DNA of 34,111 nucleotides, taken from contig JBFMAK010000004.1 in the NCBI GenBank assembly GCA_040755695.1, positions 1 to 34,111 of the forward strand, given 5' to 3'. The notes under the pieces are model-generated. The model worked only from the letters and a program-made list of their open reading frames with translations. It was not told the origin of the DNA and did no database searches. A program made the translations under genes and the position numbers. The stretch's first letter is position 1, and each line of letters begins with the position of its first letter. Of this stretch, positions 1 through 8,380 are shown one piece after another. The DNA is from Candidatus Diapherotrites archaeon. GTDB taxonomy: Archaea; Iainarchaeota; Iainarchaeia; Iainarchaeales; 1-14-0-10-31-34.

Positions 1-111
1 GACAAAAGAAAGTTCGGTCAAATAAGACAAAAGATAAATGTGAGGAGAATAACAGCAGCACTCACAAGAGCAATACTACACAACTTCTCAATGAAACACC
101 TTTACAGCTGA
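1..111 (+). CDS. C-terminal end of an unidentified protein (partial)
   Basis: An open frame enters from the left edge and runs 36 codons to a TGA at 109-111. The visible tail is basic (RKFGQIRQKINVRR, then a helix-like stretch ending in MKHLYS). It is too short to assign to a family. The tail is followed by about 75 bases with no clear gene before the next start. It could be the end of a DNA-binding or transposase-like protein, but this is only a guess from the charge. Confidence 0.35.
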   Translation, partial: DKRKFGQIRQKINVRRITAALTRAILHNFSMKHLYS

Positions 112-187
112 TTTTTGTCCCAAAGCCCCTGCATTCAATAAGAAATAAATACTGCCTTGAACTAATTCTTTTAAAGTGGTTTAATAT

Positions 188-1210
188 ATGGCAAAAAAAC
201 CCGCAACTGAACTAAGACATGTAGGCATTGGAAGGCTGCCTAGAACAAAAGCTGTTCCAAGCAGGGGAATGGCTGAATTGGGAATGGAATATTGGAAGAC
301 TCCTCTCACAGTAAAGATAAGGCGTTGGCCTAAGACACTTGAACCAGAAAAATTCGAGAAAAGAAAGTCTGAAACTTTAGGAATCAAAAGAGCAGTAACT
401 AGAGAAATGCATATTCAAGGAAAAATAGAAAAAGAATTAATGAGAAACAGGCAAATAATCAAGAAACTGTTGTTAGATCGAAGAATAACTTCCCCTAAAT
501 TATACAGCAACAAAGAAATTCGAATAAAGGCCGCAAATGTCTTGGAAAAACAAATAAAAAGCATTGGAAAAATTGACGATAAATATAATAAAAAAATGGC
601 TGAGGCAAGAGACTCAATAAAAAAAGCAATTGAAGCATTAAACAAAAACATGGTTGGAACAGCAAGAGACTACATTAAAAAAGCAGTAATTGGTTTAAAG
701 GAGAGAAATATCAACTTAATTGATATGACGAGAATAGAGAGAGAAAGGGAGTTCCTGCTAAGAGCAAAAGACTTAGAGAATGCAAGAAATGCAAACAGCC
801 AAGCATTAAATCTCATAAAATATAATGTCATAAATCAACTGCAAGAAAAAACTGTAATCCCAGAATCTCTGAGGAAAGAATACACAAAAAAAATCAGAGA
901 AGCCATCACAAAAATAAGACCTCAATTAAGAAAGGAATGGATTGAAGAAATGAGCAGGATAGGAGAAAAAGAGTTCAGAGAAGAACAATTGCTTAGGCAT
1001 GAAAAAGCAACAAGAATTTACAGGCATAGAACAAGAGGATTCTACTACCCTGAATACATCCAAATAAGAAAAAACATGTGGTACATACTTCAAGCAGTAA
1101 ACAGGGGAGACATTAAAGCAGTTTTCAAATACTATGCTGAAGTACAGAAAAGATTGAATGCAATAAACGAAGAAATTAAAAATAGATTAGCATTGCCTAA
1201 AAATGCATGA
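188..1210 (+). CDS. Basic helical protein of unknown function
   Basis: A 340-residue protein with no family that I recognise. After an N-terminal stretch rich in G, P, R and K (about residues 1-60) it is almost wholly charged and helical, with long K/R/E runs that suggest coiled coils or a nucleic-acid-binding bundle. There is no signal peptide or membrane segment. ATG at 188 is the first start and has no clear Shine-Dalgarno sequence. It lies 15 bp before a gene with a PD-(D/E)XK nuclease core on the same strand, so the two probably form a unit and this one may be a partner or DNA-binding subunit; that is inference from position. A viral or mobile-element origin is possible but unsupported. 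Confidence 0.7.
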   Translation: MAKKPATELRHVGIGRLPRTKAVPSRGMAELGMEYWKTPLTVKIRRWPKTLEPEKFEKRKSETLGIKRAVTREMHIQGKIEKELMRNRQIIKKLLLDRRITSPKLYSNKEIRIKAANVLEKQIKSIGKIDDKYNKKMAEARDSIKKAIEALNKNMVGTARDYIKKAVIGLKERNINLIDMTRIEREREFLLRAKDLENARNANSQALNLIKYNVINQLQEKTVIPESLRKEYTKKIREAITKIRPQLRKEWIEEMSRIGEKEFREEQLLRHEKATRIYRHRTRGFYYPEYIQIRKNMWYILQAVNRGDIKAVFKYYAEVQKRLNAINEEIKNRLALPKNA

Positions 1211-1225
1211 AAAGAAATGATTTGA

Positions 1226-2935
1226 ATGCCGTCGTTGATTCAAAGGGGAATTGCAAGAGAGGCTGGAGGCAAGCTTAAAATAACTGATTCTGCACTCAAA
1301 GAAAGATTCTGGCGCATTGCAAGGCTTCAGAGCAAAAGAAGAGCAAAAGAAAAAGCAAAGCATATTTCTTGGGGCAAGCAACTCCTCTTTCCATTGCTTG
1401 ACATTGCCCTCAATAGAATCAACTCAGGAAAAAAATTTGACGCAAAAGAAATGTTCATTGAATACAGAAGCAAAGGCGGCAGAGCAGGAATACACCAATT
1501 CATTCATGCAATCGATTTATTCAAAAACGCCAAAACAAAAGAAGAATTGTTTCATTTAATGGAAAGGCACAGGACTTTCAGTGATGCAGCCAAAGACTAT
1601 TGGGAAAGACTTCCAAAAGAATTAAAGATGTCAAGGTCAGGGCAGTTAGCGCAGGCGAGAATTGAATGGTGGGAGAACCTCTCCTTAGAAGAAAAAGAGG
1701 GATTAAAGAGAAAAATACTGGAAAGGCAAAACCTTTCATTTAATAGAATTGCCCTAGAAACAAGAGAAAAGATAAGGAAAGCAGTTGAGTTAGACAATAA
1801 AATCAAATTCATTGAAAACGCAAATTTTGCAGGAAAATTAAAGCATTATCCTGGCATTCCAGAATTAATGCGTTCAAGCTGGGAGGCAGCATATGCCAAA
1901 ATGCTGATGAAGGCAGGAAGAACCTATATTTACGAGCCAATAGGCTTTCCGATGATTGACCCACGCAATGGAGCTATAATTGCGTATCACCCGGATTTCA
2001 TTGAATTCAAGCCATTAAAAGAAAAGGGTTTTAGTGCAAGATTCACTGAAGTAAAAGGCTTCCTGACAGATTACGGACTAAAAAAAATTGAATTATTCAA
2101 AAAGTATTATGTTGATAATGACCTGAGTGGCTTGAATGAAGAGCAAAAAAGAAGGATGAGGCATTATATTAAAAGTCAAAGAAACCTTTTGTTTTCATAT
2201 TACAGGATTCCAGTAAACCAGAAAATAAATTTTTCTGTTGTGGGAGAAAAGGCGTGGAACCCAAAAACAATGGAATTCAATAACAGGAAAGGATTAATTG
2301 AAAGAATAATAAATAGGTTTCCCGAGCTAAAAAAAGAAGTTTCCTTGATTCCCTCAAACACGCAGCTGGAAAAAGAGTCAAAGAAGGCCTCGAACGGGAA
2401 AATTAAGCTGAAAAAAGTTGAAGAATCAAAGGGAAGAACAAGGATTGGCAGAAAACAAACAAGAATATTCCAAGCGGGTGTAGCAAATCTCGTAGATAAA
2501 TGCACCAATTCACTTATAACTATGTTGAATTCAGTGCGCTGGACAAAAAAAATAGAACCCCGTCAAATTGAATTGTGGGTGATGGCCCTAATAAAATTTT
2601 ATGATTTGATGAGCAAGAAAGAAAAAAGATTCTATTTAAATCGTTTAAGAGAAGAAGCAGCAATAGCTGATACGCCGGCAGTTGTTTTGACTGGGTTAAG
2701 CCTTACAAAAGGGTTATGTAATCTATTTGAACAAGAAATAAGACACAGAGAAGAACCTTACATAAAAGAGGTAACAAAGCAATTAGAAATAATAAAAAAT
2801 AATTGCGATAAAATTAACTCTGATATTAAAAACACTGTTAGCAACGAAACCTATGTAATCCAATATAGGATTGCACAAGGCATATCAAAGATGTATGAAG
2901 AAAGCTTAAAAGAAAAAGAAGAGGAAATAAAATGA
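1226..2935 (+). CDS. Large protein with a PD-(D/E)XK nuclease core
   Basis: The 569-residue protein has a recognisable nuclease core around residues 215-295. It shows MRSSWEAAYAKML (E220), YEPIGF, YHPDF (D257) and FTEVKGF (E275, K277), then a KKIELFKKYY helix. This order (RSSWE, then PDF, then E-x-K-G) is typical of PD-(D/E)XK nucleases in phages and intron-encoded endonucleases. The flanks are not recognised: residues 1-210 are basic and helical, and residues 370-569 are helical with charged ends. Cutting DNA at specific or branched sites is the family-level expectation; the substrate is unknown. The gene follows the basic helical protein by 15 bp and overlaps the downstream glycosyltransferase start by 4 bp (ATGA), so co-transcription is likely although functions differ. 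All metal-binding residues expected of the fold are present. Confidence 0.72.
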   Translation: MPSLIQRGIAREAGGKLKITDSALKERFWRIARLQSKRRAKEKAKHISWGKQLLFPLLDIALNRINSGKKFDAKEMFIEYRSKGGRAGIHQFIHAIDLFKNAKTKEELFHLMERHRTFSDAAKDYWERLPKELKMSRSGQLAQARIEWWENLSLEEKEGLKRKILERQNLSFNRIALETREKIRKAVELDNKIKFIENANFAGKLKHYPGIPELMRSSWEAAYAKMLMKAGRTYIYEPIGFPMIDPRNGAIIAYHPDFIEFKPLKEKGFSARFTEVKGFLTDYGLKKIELFKKYYVDNDLSGLNEEQKRRMRHYIKSQRNLLFSYYRIPVNQKINFSVVGEKAWNPKTMEFNNRKGLIERIINRFPELKKEVSLIPSNTQLEKESKKASNGKIKLKKVEESKGRTRIGRKQTRIFQAGVANLVDKCTNSLITMLNSVRWTKKIEPRQIELWVMALIKFYDLMSKKEKRFYLNRLREEAAIADTPAVVLTGLSLTKGLCNLFEQEIRHREEPYIKEVTKQLEIIKNNCDKINSDIKNTVSNETYVIQYRIAQGISKMYEESLKEKEEEIK

Positions 2936-3903
2936 TTTCTTTTTCTGTCATAATTCCTGCATTCAATGCAGAGAAAACAATTGCAAGAACATTGGATTCT
3001 GTTCTGGCGCAGAAGGGAAAGGATTTTGAGGTTATTGTAGTAGATGATGCAAGCACTGATGGAACCAGAAGGATTCTTGAGGGATACAAAAAGAAAATTA
3101 AGATAGTTCGCAATGAAAGGAATAAGGGCAGGAGCTATACAAGGAATTCGGGGGCAAGAAAAGCAAGAGGGAAAACAATAGTATTCCTTGATAGCGATGT
3201 TACTGCGGAAAAGGGATGGCTCAAGAAACTGGTTGAGCCTTTTGAAGAAGAAAAAGAATTATTTGCAGTGAGCGGAGAGGTTTGCGGAACAAGTGACGGA
3301 AGCATTTCATCTGATTTCTTCTGCTTTGCGATTGGGGCATCAAAATTTCAAGGATATAATGTGGCGTTCGACAGGAAGAAGTTTCTTGAAATGAAAGGCT
3401 TTAATGAGAAACTAAGAAATTTCGAGGACCCTGAATTAACATGGAGGGCATTCAATAAAGGCCTTAAATTAAAGAAGGTTGAAGCAAAAGCATTCCATCA
3501 AGCGTATCATTTCACTGAAAGAATAAAATCAAACTTCTATTACGTTTTCTATGATGCAGCAGTAATAAAAAAATACTTTTATTCAGTAATTGAAAATTTA
3601 AGCAGTTTTGTTTTTAATGCGCCAAACAATCTGAGGCAGACAGTGGGCTTTTATGTGCTCTTCATTGCCTCACTGCTTCTTGCAGTTCTTTCGCTAATTG
3701 CCACGGAAAACATTTTTTCCCTGCTATTTTTTTTCCTGCCAAGCCTTTTCGGCGAGGTAAGAATTATTTCCTTGAGAAAAAGAGTTCAATACAAGAACAA
3801 TTTTGCTTTGATTATGTTTTACGCTTTCTTTGCGTTGCTGGCTTTCTCTTTGGTGAAAGGCTTTGTTTTCCTTTACGCTTTGATTTACTCGCCTAAAATT
3901 TGA
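2932..3903 (+). CDS. Family 2 glycosyltransferase with C-terminal membrane segments
   Basis: A 323-residue GT-A fold enzyme. The N-terminus reads SVIIPAFNAEKTIARTLDSV, followed by VIVVDDASTDGT (nucleotide-sugar site) and FLDSDV (the DXD-type metal motif). A later NFEDPELTWRA supplies the ED acceptor-side motif. From about residue 235 to the end there are three hydrophobic segments, so it is probably anchored at the inner face of the membrane. It should transfer a sugar from an NDP or dolichyl-phosphate donor to a lipid-linked or glycan acceptor; the sugar cannot be told. Its start overlaps the preceding stop by 4 bp. Its 3' end overlaps the convergent YjbQ-like gene by 19 bp. Confidence 0.88.
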   Translation: MISFSVIIPAFNAEKTIARTLDSVLAQKGKDFEVIVVDDASTDGTRRILEGYKKKIKIVRNERNKGRSYTRNSGARKARGKTIVFLDSDVTAEKGWLKKLVEPFEEEKELFAVSGEVCGTSDGSISSDFFCFAIGASKFQGYNVAFDRKKFLEMKGFNEKLRNFEDPELTWRAFNKGLKLKKVEAKAFHQAYHFTERIKSNFYYVFYDAAVIKKYFYSVIENLSSFVFNAPNNLRQTVGFYVLFIASLLLAVLSLIATENIFSLLFFFLPSLFGEVRIISLRKRVQYKNNFALIMFYAFFALLAFSLVKGFVFLYALIYSPKI

Positions 3904-4304
3904 ACTATTACTTCCCTGTTCCTTGGCCTGACATCCAATTCAATGAATGTAATCTGCTGCCAGGTGCCAGTTGCAAGCCTTCCTTCATTAAATGGAATGA
4001 CAAGGTCTGTTTTAAGGAGGGAGGAGCGAACATGACTATGACCATTGCCGTCCTCCCAGGCAAGCTGATGTTCATAATGCCCTTTTTTTGGAATAATTCT
4101 TTCAAGAAAGCTCGGGAAGTCTTTGAGGAGGCCAGATTCAAATTCTATTGTGGTTAAGGCGCAGGTGCTTCCCACAGCAAAGAGGCAGGCAATGCCTTTT
4201 TTTAATTTTGAATTAGAGAGAATTTTTTCCAGTTGGTCTGAAATATTGGTTAATTCCAATTCCTTTTTTGTGTGGAGCTTAATTGAATCAGAATAAACCT
4301 TCAT
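3885..4304 (-). CDS. YjbQ/UPF0047 family protein
   Basis: The 139-residue length is normal for this family. The family signatures are present: GIACLFAVGSTCALTTIEFE in the first half, the His-rich HSHVRSSLL in the middle, and GTWQQITFIELDVRPR near the end. Members have been reported to show weak thiamine-phosphate synthase activity in vitro, but their cell role is not settled. It is cytosolic, without signal or membrane segment. It is the last gene of a minus-strand group, 14 bp after the Trm112-like gene. A housekeeping protein at the end of a glycan operon may only reflect tight packing. Confidence 0.9.
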   Translation of the reverse strand: MKVYSDSIKLHTKKELELTNISDQLEKILSNSKLKKGIACLFAVGSTCALTTIEFESGLLKDFPSFLERIIPKKGHYEHQLAWEDGNGHSHVRSSLLKTDLVIPFNEGRLATGTWQQITFIELDVRPRNREVIVQILGE

Positions 4305-4318
4305 TTATTTCACTTTAA

Positions 4319-4501
4319 TTAATCTTCCAAAAGCATTACTGGAATGCCGTCTTCAATTTTGTATTCGCGCTTGCATTTGACGCACTTGAGCTTGTTTTGT
4401 GCCTTCAAGTATTTTAGGTCTGACTTGCATGCAGGGCAGGCTAATACTTCCAATAATTCCTTGCTTAATTCTTTGTGTTTTTCTTTTTTTGCTTTCTTCA
4501 T
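4319..4501 (-). CDS. Trm112-like small zinc protein
   Basis: A 60-residue protein whose core LLEVLACPACKSDLKYL, then KLKCVKCKREYKIEDGIPVML, is the Trm112/UPF0434 signature. The two CxxC pairs (ACPAC and KCVKC) would hold one zinc. In archaea and eukaryotes Trm112 is a small activating subunit of several methyltransferases for tRNA, rRNA and release factor. The start ATG overlaps the stop of the GT4 gene upstream by 4 bp (ATGA), so the two are translationally coupled. The locus holds several methyltransferases, so a partner could be near, but the true partners may be elsewhere. The first 12 residues are Lys-rich and not part of the usual fold. Confidence 0.88.
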   Translation of the reverse strand: MKKAKKEKHKELSKELLEVLACPACKSDLKYLKAQNKLKCVKCKREYKIEDGIPVMLLED

Positions 4502-5571
4502 TTCCTTGCCTCCAGAACTTCCCTGTACAATGATTCAATTTTCCCTGCAATTATTTGTGCATCGAATTCCTTTAATGCCTTATGCCTTGCATTCCTGCCT
4601 AATTCTCTTGCTTTGCCTTCATCTTTGAGGAGCGCCTTAATTTTCTGCTTTAATTGTCTTGCATTCCCTTTCCTGAATATTAGCCCGTTTTTTTCATTGT
4701 CTATCTGGTCTCTTATGCCGAAGGCGTCTGAGGCGATTACAGCGCAACCTGAAGCCATTGCCTCTAATATTACTACAGGCATTACCTCGAAATAGGACGG
4801 AAGGACAAAAATTGAGGCAGAAGAGAAAAGTGCGGGAAGTTCCTTGTGCGGCACAAAGCCAAGGAATTTTGCTTTGATTTTGTTTCTTGAAGCCAATTGC
4901 TCTAAGGCCTTTCTTTCAGGGCCTTCGCCTGCAATTATTAATTCATAATCTTTTTCTGCTTTCAATGCGTTCAATAGGAGGTCAAGGCCTTTTTCTTTTG
5001 CCAGCCTTCCAGCAAAGAGAATCCTGTTTGGAATCTTTTTTTTTGGGGCAAAAATTTTTGTGTTCACAAAGTTTGGAATGAATTCAACTTTCTCTTTCTC
5101 CCGGACTTTGGATTGGATTATTTTTTTTATTTCAGAGCTCAATGCAATTATCCTGTCTGCTTTATCATAGACTTTTTTCTGGGCTGAATCAAATAAGTGC
5201 GTGAAGAAAGTCCTATGAAAATCCATACCTGGCAGGTTGTACCAATTATGCTCTGTGTACACTAAAGGCCTTAAGCCGAGGAAAGGCACTGCTGTGAGGG
5301 CGTAATGGCAGTGAATTATTTGGCCTTTTACAAGGGATTTTTTTGTGTGGCAGTTCAGCATTGAAGTTAAAGTATGAAGCCTTTCATTTCTGATCCAGTT
5401 GAATCCTATGTTCACTGAATTTGAAATTGAGCTGTGAGATGCAAATAATTGGCTTTCATGGCCTCTTCTTTTGAGTGCTTTGATTAATTCGAATTCTAAT
5501 ACTTCAATGCCTCCTCCTTTTGGGGGAAAGCAGTCAATTACTGTTCCTGTACTCACAAAAGTGATTTTCAT
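4498..5571 (-). CDS. Family 4 glycosyltransferase
   Basis: A GT-B fold enzyme of 357 residues. The N-terminal Rossmann strand is MKITFVSTGTVIDCFPPKGGG, with the Gly-rich loop expected near the acceptor. The C-terminal donor domain has RILFAGRLAKEKGLDLLL, IIAGEGPE, and PSYFEVMPVVILEAMASG, which contains the E-x7-E motif. The start is ATG at 5571. A longer frame reaches 5688, but it would overlap the upstream gene and adds an unrelated Cys-rich tail. The gap to the upstream GT2 stop is 5 bp and the 3' end overlaps the Trm112-like gene by 4 bp, so it lies in one operon with both. It should transfer a sugar from an NDP donor; the sugar is not predictable. Confidence 0.9.
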   Translation of the reverse strand: MKITFVSTGTVIDCFPPKGGGIEVLEFELIKALKRRGHESQLFASHSSISNSVNIGFNWIRNERLHTLTSMLNCHTKKSLVKGQIIHCHYALTAVPFLGLRPLVYTEHNWYNLPGMDFHRTFFTHLFDSAQKKVYDKADRIIALSSEIKKIIQSKVREKEKVEFIPNFVNTKIFAPKKKIPNRILFAGRLAKEKGLDLLLNALKAEKDYELIIAGEGPERKALEQLASRNKIKAKFLGFVPHKELPALFSSASIFVLPSYFEVMPVVILEAMASGCAVIASDAFGIRDQIDNEKNGLIFRKGNARQLKQKIKALLKDEGKARELGRNARHKALKEFDAQIIAGKIESLYREVLEARK

Positions 5572-5576
5572 TTCAG

Positions 5577-6716
5577 TCACTTGACTCTTTTCTCGTATAA
5601 TTCTTTTAGTATCCTCACAATCATTGAGCTTACAATCAATTGGACTGCAATTGAGATGAAGAGCAGGCCTGTTATTGGGACAATCCAATGGAATCCAGGC
5701 CTTGTGAAGAAAATTATTGAGAGGCCTGCAATGAATAGAATTAATCCAATTACGATGTAGCGTGTGAGGAGGAATCTATCGTAAGCCCACTTGTAGGCTA
5801 TTGCTGTGTGCAGTTGGTCATATAATAATTTCACTATGAAGTTTGCGAGAAAGCCGAAGAATATAAGGTTGACTCCAATCAAAAGGAATGCTATAATGAA
5901 AATAATTCTCCTTAAACCGAATTCAATGAATGGCACAGAATTGAAAATCAAGGGATGAAATAATGAGAGGCCTATTGCAATGAAAATTATTCCGAGGCCA
6001 CCGAACAACCTGAAAGGATTGTATAATTTGGTTATATCAAGGATTGAAAGAAAGAATTTGAGGCCGTGGCCCACACTGCTTAGTTTAGAGGAGCCAATCC
6101 TGCCCTTGTAAGGAATTGCCTGAAATAAAATATTCCAGCCTTCATGGATTGCCTTTGTGGTCATTGCAGGCGTGAACTCCAAGCCGCCTGGAAGCGAAAC
6201 AAGTTTTGGAATCAATTTTCTTTTGAAGACCCGCATTCCAGAAGCAGTGTCTTGTACTTGCCCTCCACCCAAAAGCTTCAGCATTAATACAAAGAGTTTG
6301 TTTCCGTAAAGCCTCTGCTTAGGCATTTTAGTGCCTTTCCCGAGCCTTGAGCCTATCACCATGTCTGCATTCTTTTTCTGCATTACCTGGACTAATTCAT
6401 GCAGTCTGTTTATTGGATATGTTGCATCTGCATCATAAAATGCAATTATGTCTCCCTTGCTATGAGAGAAGCCTGTCTTGAGTGCAGAGCCGTAACCGGA
6501 ATTTTTTTTGTGGGAAATAATTTTTACGCCTTTGCCCCTGAATTTCTTTGCTTTTTCTGCTGTTGAATCAGTGCTTCCATCATCAACCACAATAACTTCT
6601 GCTTCTCTTAATGGAAGAATTGCTTTTATTTTTTTTGTTTCAGTCAGGGTTTCTTTCAGGGTTTTCTCTATTGCTTTCTCTTCATTAAAGGCAGGGATTA
6701 CGACAGACAATTTCAT
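5577..6716 (-). CDS. Dolichol-phosphate-sugar synthase-like GT2 with membrane domain
   Basis: 379 residues. The first two thirds are a GT2 domain like polyprenyl-phosphate glucose or mannose synthases (DPMS/GtrB type): KLSVVIPAFNEEKAI, VIVVDDGSTDST, SGYGSALKTGF, IIAFYDADATYP (DXD) and DTASGMRVFKR. The C-terminal part has four hydrophobic stretches from about residue 235. Such enzymes load a sugar onto a polyprenyl phosphate at the cytosolic face, giving donors for glycosylation on the outer face. The gene heads a four-gene minus-strand operon and diverges from the ABC exporter genes across a 91-bp gap. GT-C type users of lipid-linked sugars are also encoded here (22348-24204), so it may feed them; this is inference. 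Confidence 0.9.
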   Translation of the reverse strand: MKLSVVIPAFNEEKAIEKTLKETLTETKKIKAILPLREAEVIVVDDGSTDSTAEKAKKFRGKGVKIISHKKNSGYGSALKTGFSHSKGDIIAFYDADATYPINRLHELVQVMQKKNADMVIGSRLGKGTKMPKQRLYGNKLFVLMLKLLGGGQVQDTASGMRVFKRKLIPKLVSLPGGLEFTPAMTTKAIHEGWNILFQAIPYKGRIGSSKLSSVGHGLKFFLSILDITKLYNPFRLFGGLGIIFIAIGLSLFHPLIFNSVPFIEFGLRRIIFIIAFLLIGVNLIFFGFLANFIVKLLYDQLHTAIAYKWAYDRFLLTRYIVIGLILFIAGLSIIFFTRPGFHWIVPITGLLFISIAVQLIVSSMIVRILKELYEKRVK

Positions 6717-6775
6717 TTATTATTTTACCCCCAAAATAATTTTTCAGCGATTCATTTTAATATTAAATCAGCGTA

Positions 6776-6786
6776 ATATTTAAAGA
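6776..6786 (+). promoter_or_regulatory. Probable TATA box for the ABC exporter genes
   Basis: AATATTTAAAG is centred about 26 nt before the TTG start at 6808. This is the spacing expected for archaeal TATA to initiation, so the transcript would be leaderless. No Shine-Dalgarno sequence lies before the TTG, which agrees. Transcription start was not measured. Confidence 0.45.
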
Positions 6787-6807
6787 ATTGTTTAAAAGTG
6801 TTAAAAA

Positions 6808-7542
6808 TTGCAGAAGCCAATAATTGAATTAAAAAATGTGGTAAAGGAATTCCACAGCAGGATAAGGCCTCATTCTTCCATGGATGTTTTGTTTCCAAAA
6901 TACAGGACAAACATTGCAGTAAACAACATTGGTCTGGACGTGTTTGAAGGAGAAATCTTTGGATTGCTTGGGCCTAACGGCGCAGGAAAAACCACCCTGA
7001 TTAAATTAATTACAGGCATACTTTCTCCAACAGATGGAAGTATTTTAATTGAGGGAAGTTCGGTAGACAGCAAAAAGAGGGACATGGGCTTAATGCTGGG
7101 CTATGAAATGATTTATTACAGGATTACAGGCTATGACAACCTCAAGTATTTCGGGAGATTGTATGGAGTGCAAAAGCTTGAGGACAGGATTGTTGAATTA
7201 AACAATCTGTTTGGATTAAAAGAATCACTCTTTGATTACGTTGAAAACTATTCTATTGGGATGAAGTCAAAGCTTGCGCTTGCAAGGGCTTTGATCCATA
7301 ACCCTAAAATTCTTTTTTTGGATGAGCCTACCTTAGGCTTGGATCCTAATATTTCACAGAAAATAAGAGAGGAAATAAAGAACATGAAAAAAACTGTGAT
7401 TCTTACAACGCATTACCTAGATGAAGCCCAGGAGCTCTGCGACAGGATTGCTTTAATGAGTGAAGGAAAAATTATTGCCTTGGAGAGAAAAGAAAATTTC
7501 GGCAAGATAATTGAATTGTTCTCTTCTTTGGGGGAAAAATAA
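6808..7542 (+). CDS. ABC-2 type exporter ATP-binding protein
   Basis: A 244-residue ATPase with Walker A GPNGAGKTT (55-63), a divergent signature YSIGMKSK (148-155) in place of LSGGQ, Walker B ILFLDEPTLGLDP (168-180) and the switch His in TTHYLDEA (H202). The N-terminal stretch before the Walker A is longer than in typical ABC-2 ATPases (FHSRIRPHSSMDVLF, about residues 15-30). It pairs with the permease that starts on its last base. It would power export of a lipid-linked glycan or a drug-like compound; the glycan reading rests on the neighbours. The start is TTG at 6808, since no ATG or GTG in frame lies between the upstream TATA-like box and the conserved residues. Confidence 0.88.
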   Translation: MQKPIIELKNVVKEFHSRIRPHSSMDVLFPKYRTNIAVNNIGLDVFEGEIFGLLGPNGAGKTTLIKLITGILSPTDGSILIEGSSVDSKKRDMGLMLGYEMIYYRITGYDNLKYFGRLYGVQKLEDRIVELNNLFGLKESLFDYVENYSIGMKSKLALARALIHNPKILFLDEPTLGLDPNISQKIREEIKNMKKTVILTTHYLDEAQELCDRIALMSEGKIIALERKENFGKIIELFSSLGEK

Positions 7543-8339
7543 TGAAAAAGTTTGTTCTTGAAGTTTTTGCCATAATGGTAAAGGAATTAAGGCTTGCGAT
7601 AAGATTTAAGTTGGGCTATTTCCTATCCAACCTCGTGAATCCTGTGATTGGAATGATTCCGGTTTTCCTTATATATTATGGGTTCCTTCATTACAGTGGA
7701 GCTCAAAACTTTGCCGACATAGGTTTAAATAATTACATAAACTTTCTTGTTTTTGGAATACTCGCACATGCTTTTTTTGCTGTAGGGGTAACAACTTTTT
7801 CTGCTAGGTTCAAGGAAGAAAAATACTGGAAGACTATTGAAGCAATATTTGTTGCCCCGATAAATTATGTTTCCATAATTATTGGAGCCGGCTTGAGCGA
7901 ACTGCTAAGACTCACCCCCACAATGTTTCTCTTTTTGGGCATAGCAAGCATTTTTATTTCTCCAACACTAATTACTTTTGTTCTTGTTATAATAATTCTT
8001 CTTTTAATGTTTCTCTTATGCTTGAGCGTTGGCTTGATTAATGGAAGCATTGGCTTAAGCAATGAAAATTACGATCCCTTGTTCAACTATTTCTTTGCTG
8101 GCTGGTCTTTGATAAGCTGTTTCATTTATCCTATAGGCATTGTACCAAAAGAGTTCCAGTTCATTATTTTGGTTAATCCAGTGTATCATGCAGTCAATTT
8201 CATTAGGGTGGCATGGATCAACAATGTTCTCTTATGGGATTCATTGATTTACTTGATTGGTTTTGCATTGATAATGCCAATAATAGCTGTTACTGTATTC
8301 AAGTTTGCCTGGAAGAGGCTTGGAGTGCACGGTTATTGA
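7542..8339 (+). CDS. ABC-2 type exporter permease
   Basis: A 265-residue membrane protein with about six hydrophobic segments spread along its length. The N-terminal cytosolic stretch (KKFVLEVFAIMVKELRLAIRFK) is followed by the first membrane segment, as in ABC-2 permeases. The region with QFIILVNPVYHAV resembles the short NP-x-Y loop before the last segments of polysaccharide exporters. The ATG shares one base with the stop of the ATPase gene (TAATG), so the two are coupled and likely form a 2+2 exporter. The likely substrate is a surface glycan, as glycosyltransferases flank it on both sides. Confidence 0.87.
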   Translation: MKKFVLEVFAIMVKELRLAIRFKLGYFLSNLVNPVIGMIPVFLIYYGFLHYSGAQNFADIGLNNYINFLVFGILAHAFFAVGVTTFSARFKEEKYWKTIEAIFVAPINYVSIIIGAGLSELLRLTPTMFLFLGIASIFISPTLITFVLVIIILLLMFLLCLSVGLINGSIGLSNENYDPLFNYFFAGWSLISCFIYPIGIVPKEFQFIILVNPVYHAVNFIRVAWINNVLLWDSLIYLIGFALIMPIIAVTVFKFAWKRLGVHGY

Positions 8340-8380
8340 ATTAAACCTTAAATACTGGTCATTGGAATAAATTAATCAGC

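Noticed and set aside
1207-1278. A 23-codon frame starting in an ATGA overlap after the first gene
   Set aside because: It has no ribosome site and overlaps the nuclease gene, whose own frame is clearly coding.
2200-2508. A 102-residue minus-strand frame
   Set aside because: It is the antisense of the nuclease-core gene, with a composition typical of a shadow.
3041-3062. ATGATG and CTGA as a C/D-box RNA
   Set aside because: The bases are the GT2 codons for VVDDASTDG; no paired ends or second set of boxes are seen.
4021-4027. GGAGGGAGGAG as a ribosome site on the plus strand
   Set aside because: It lies inside the YjbQ-like gene on the other strand and no real frame follows.
5572-5688. Longer N-terminus for the GT4 gene
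   Set aside because: The added 39 residues are antisense-like, overlap the GT2 gene and precede the normal first strand.
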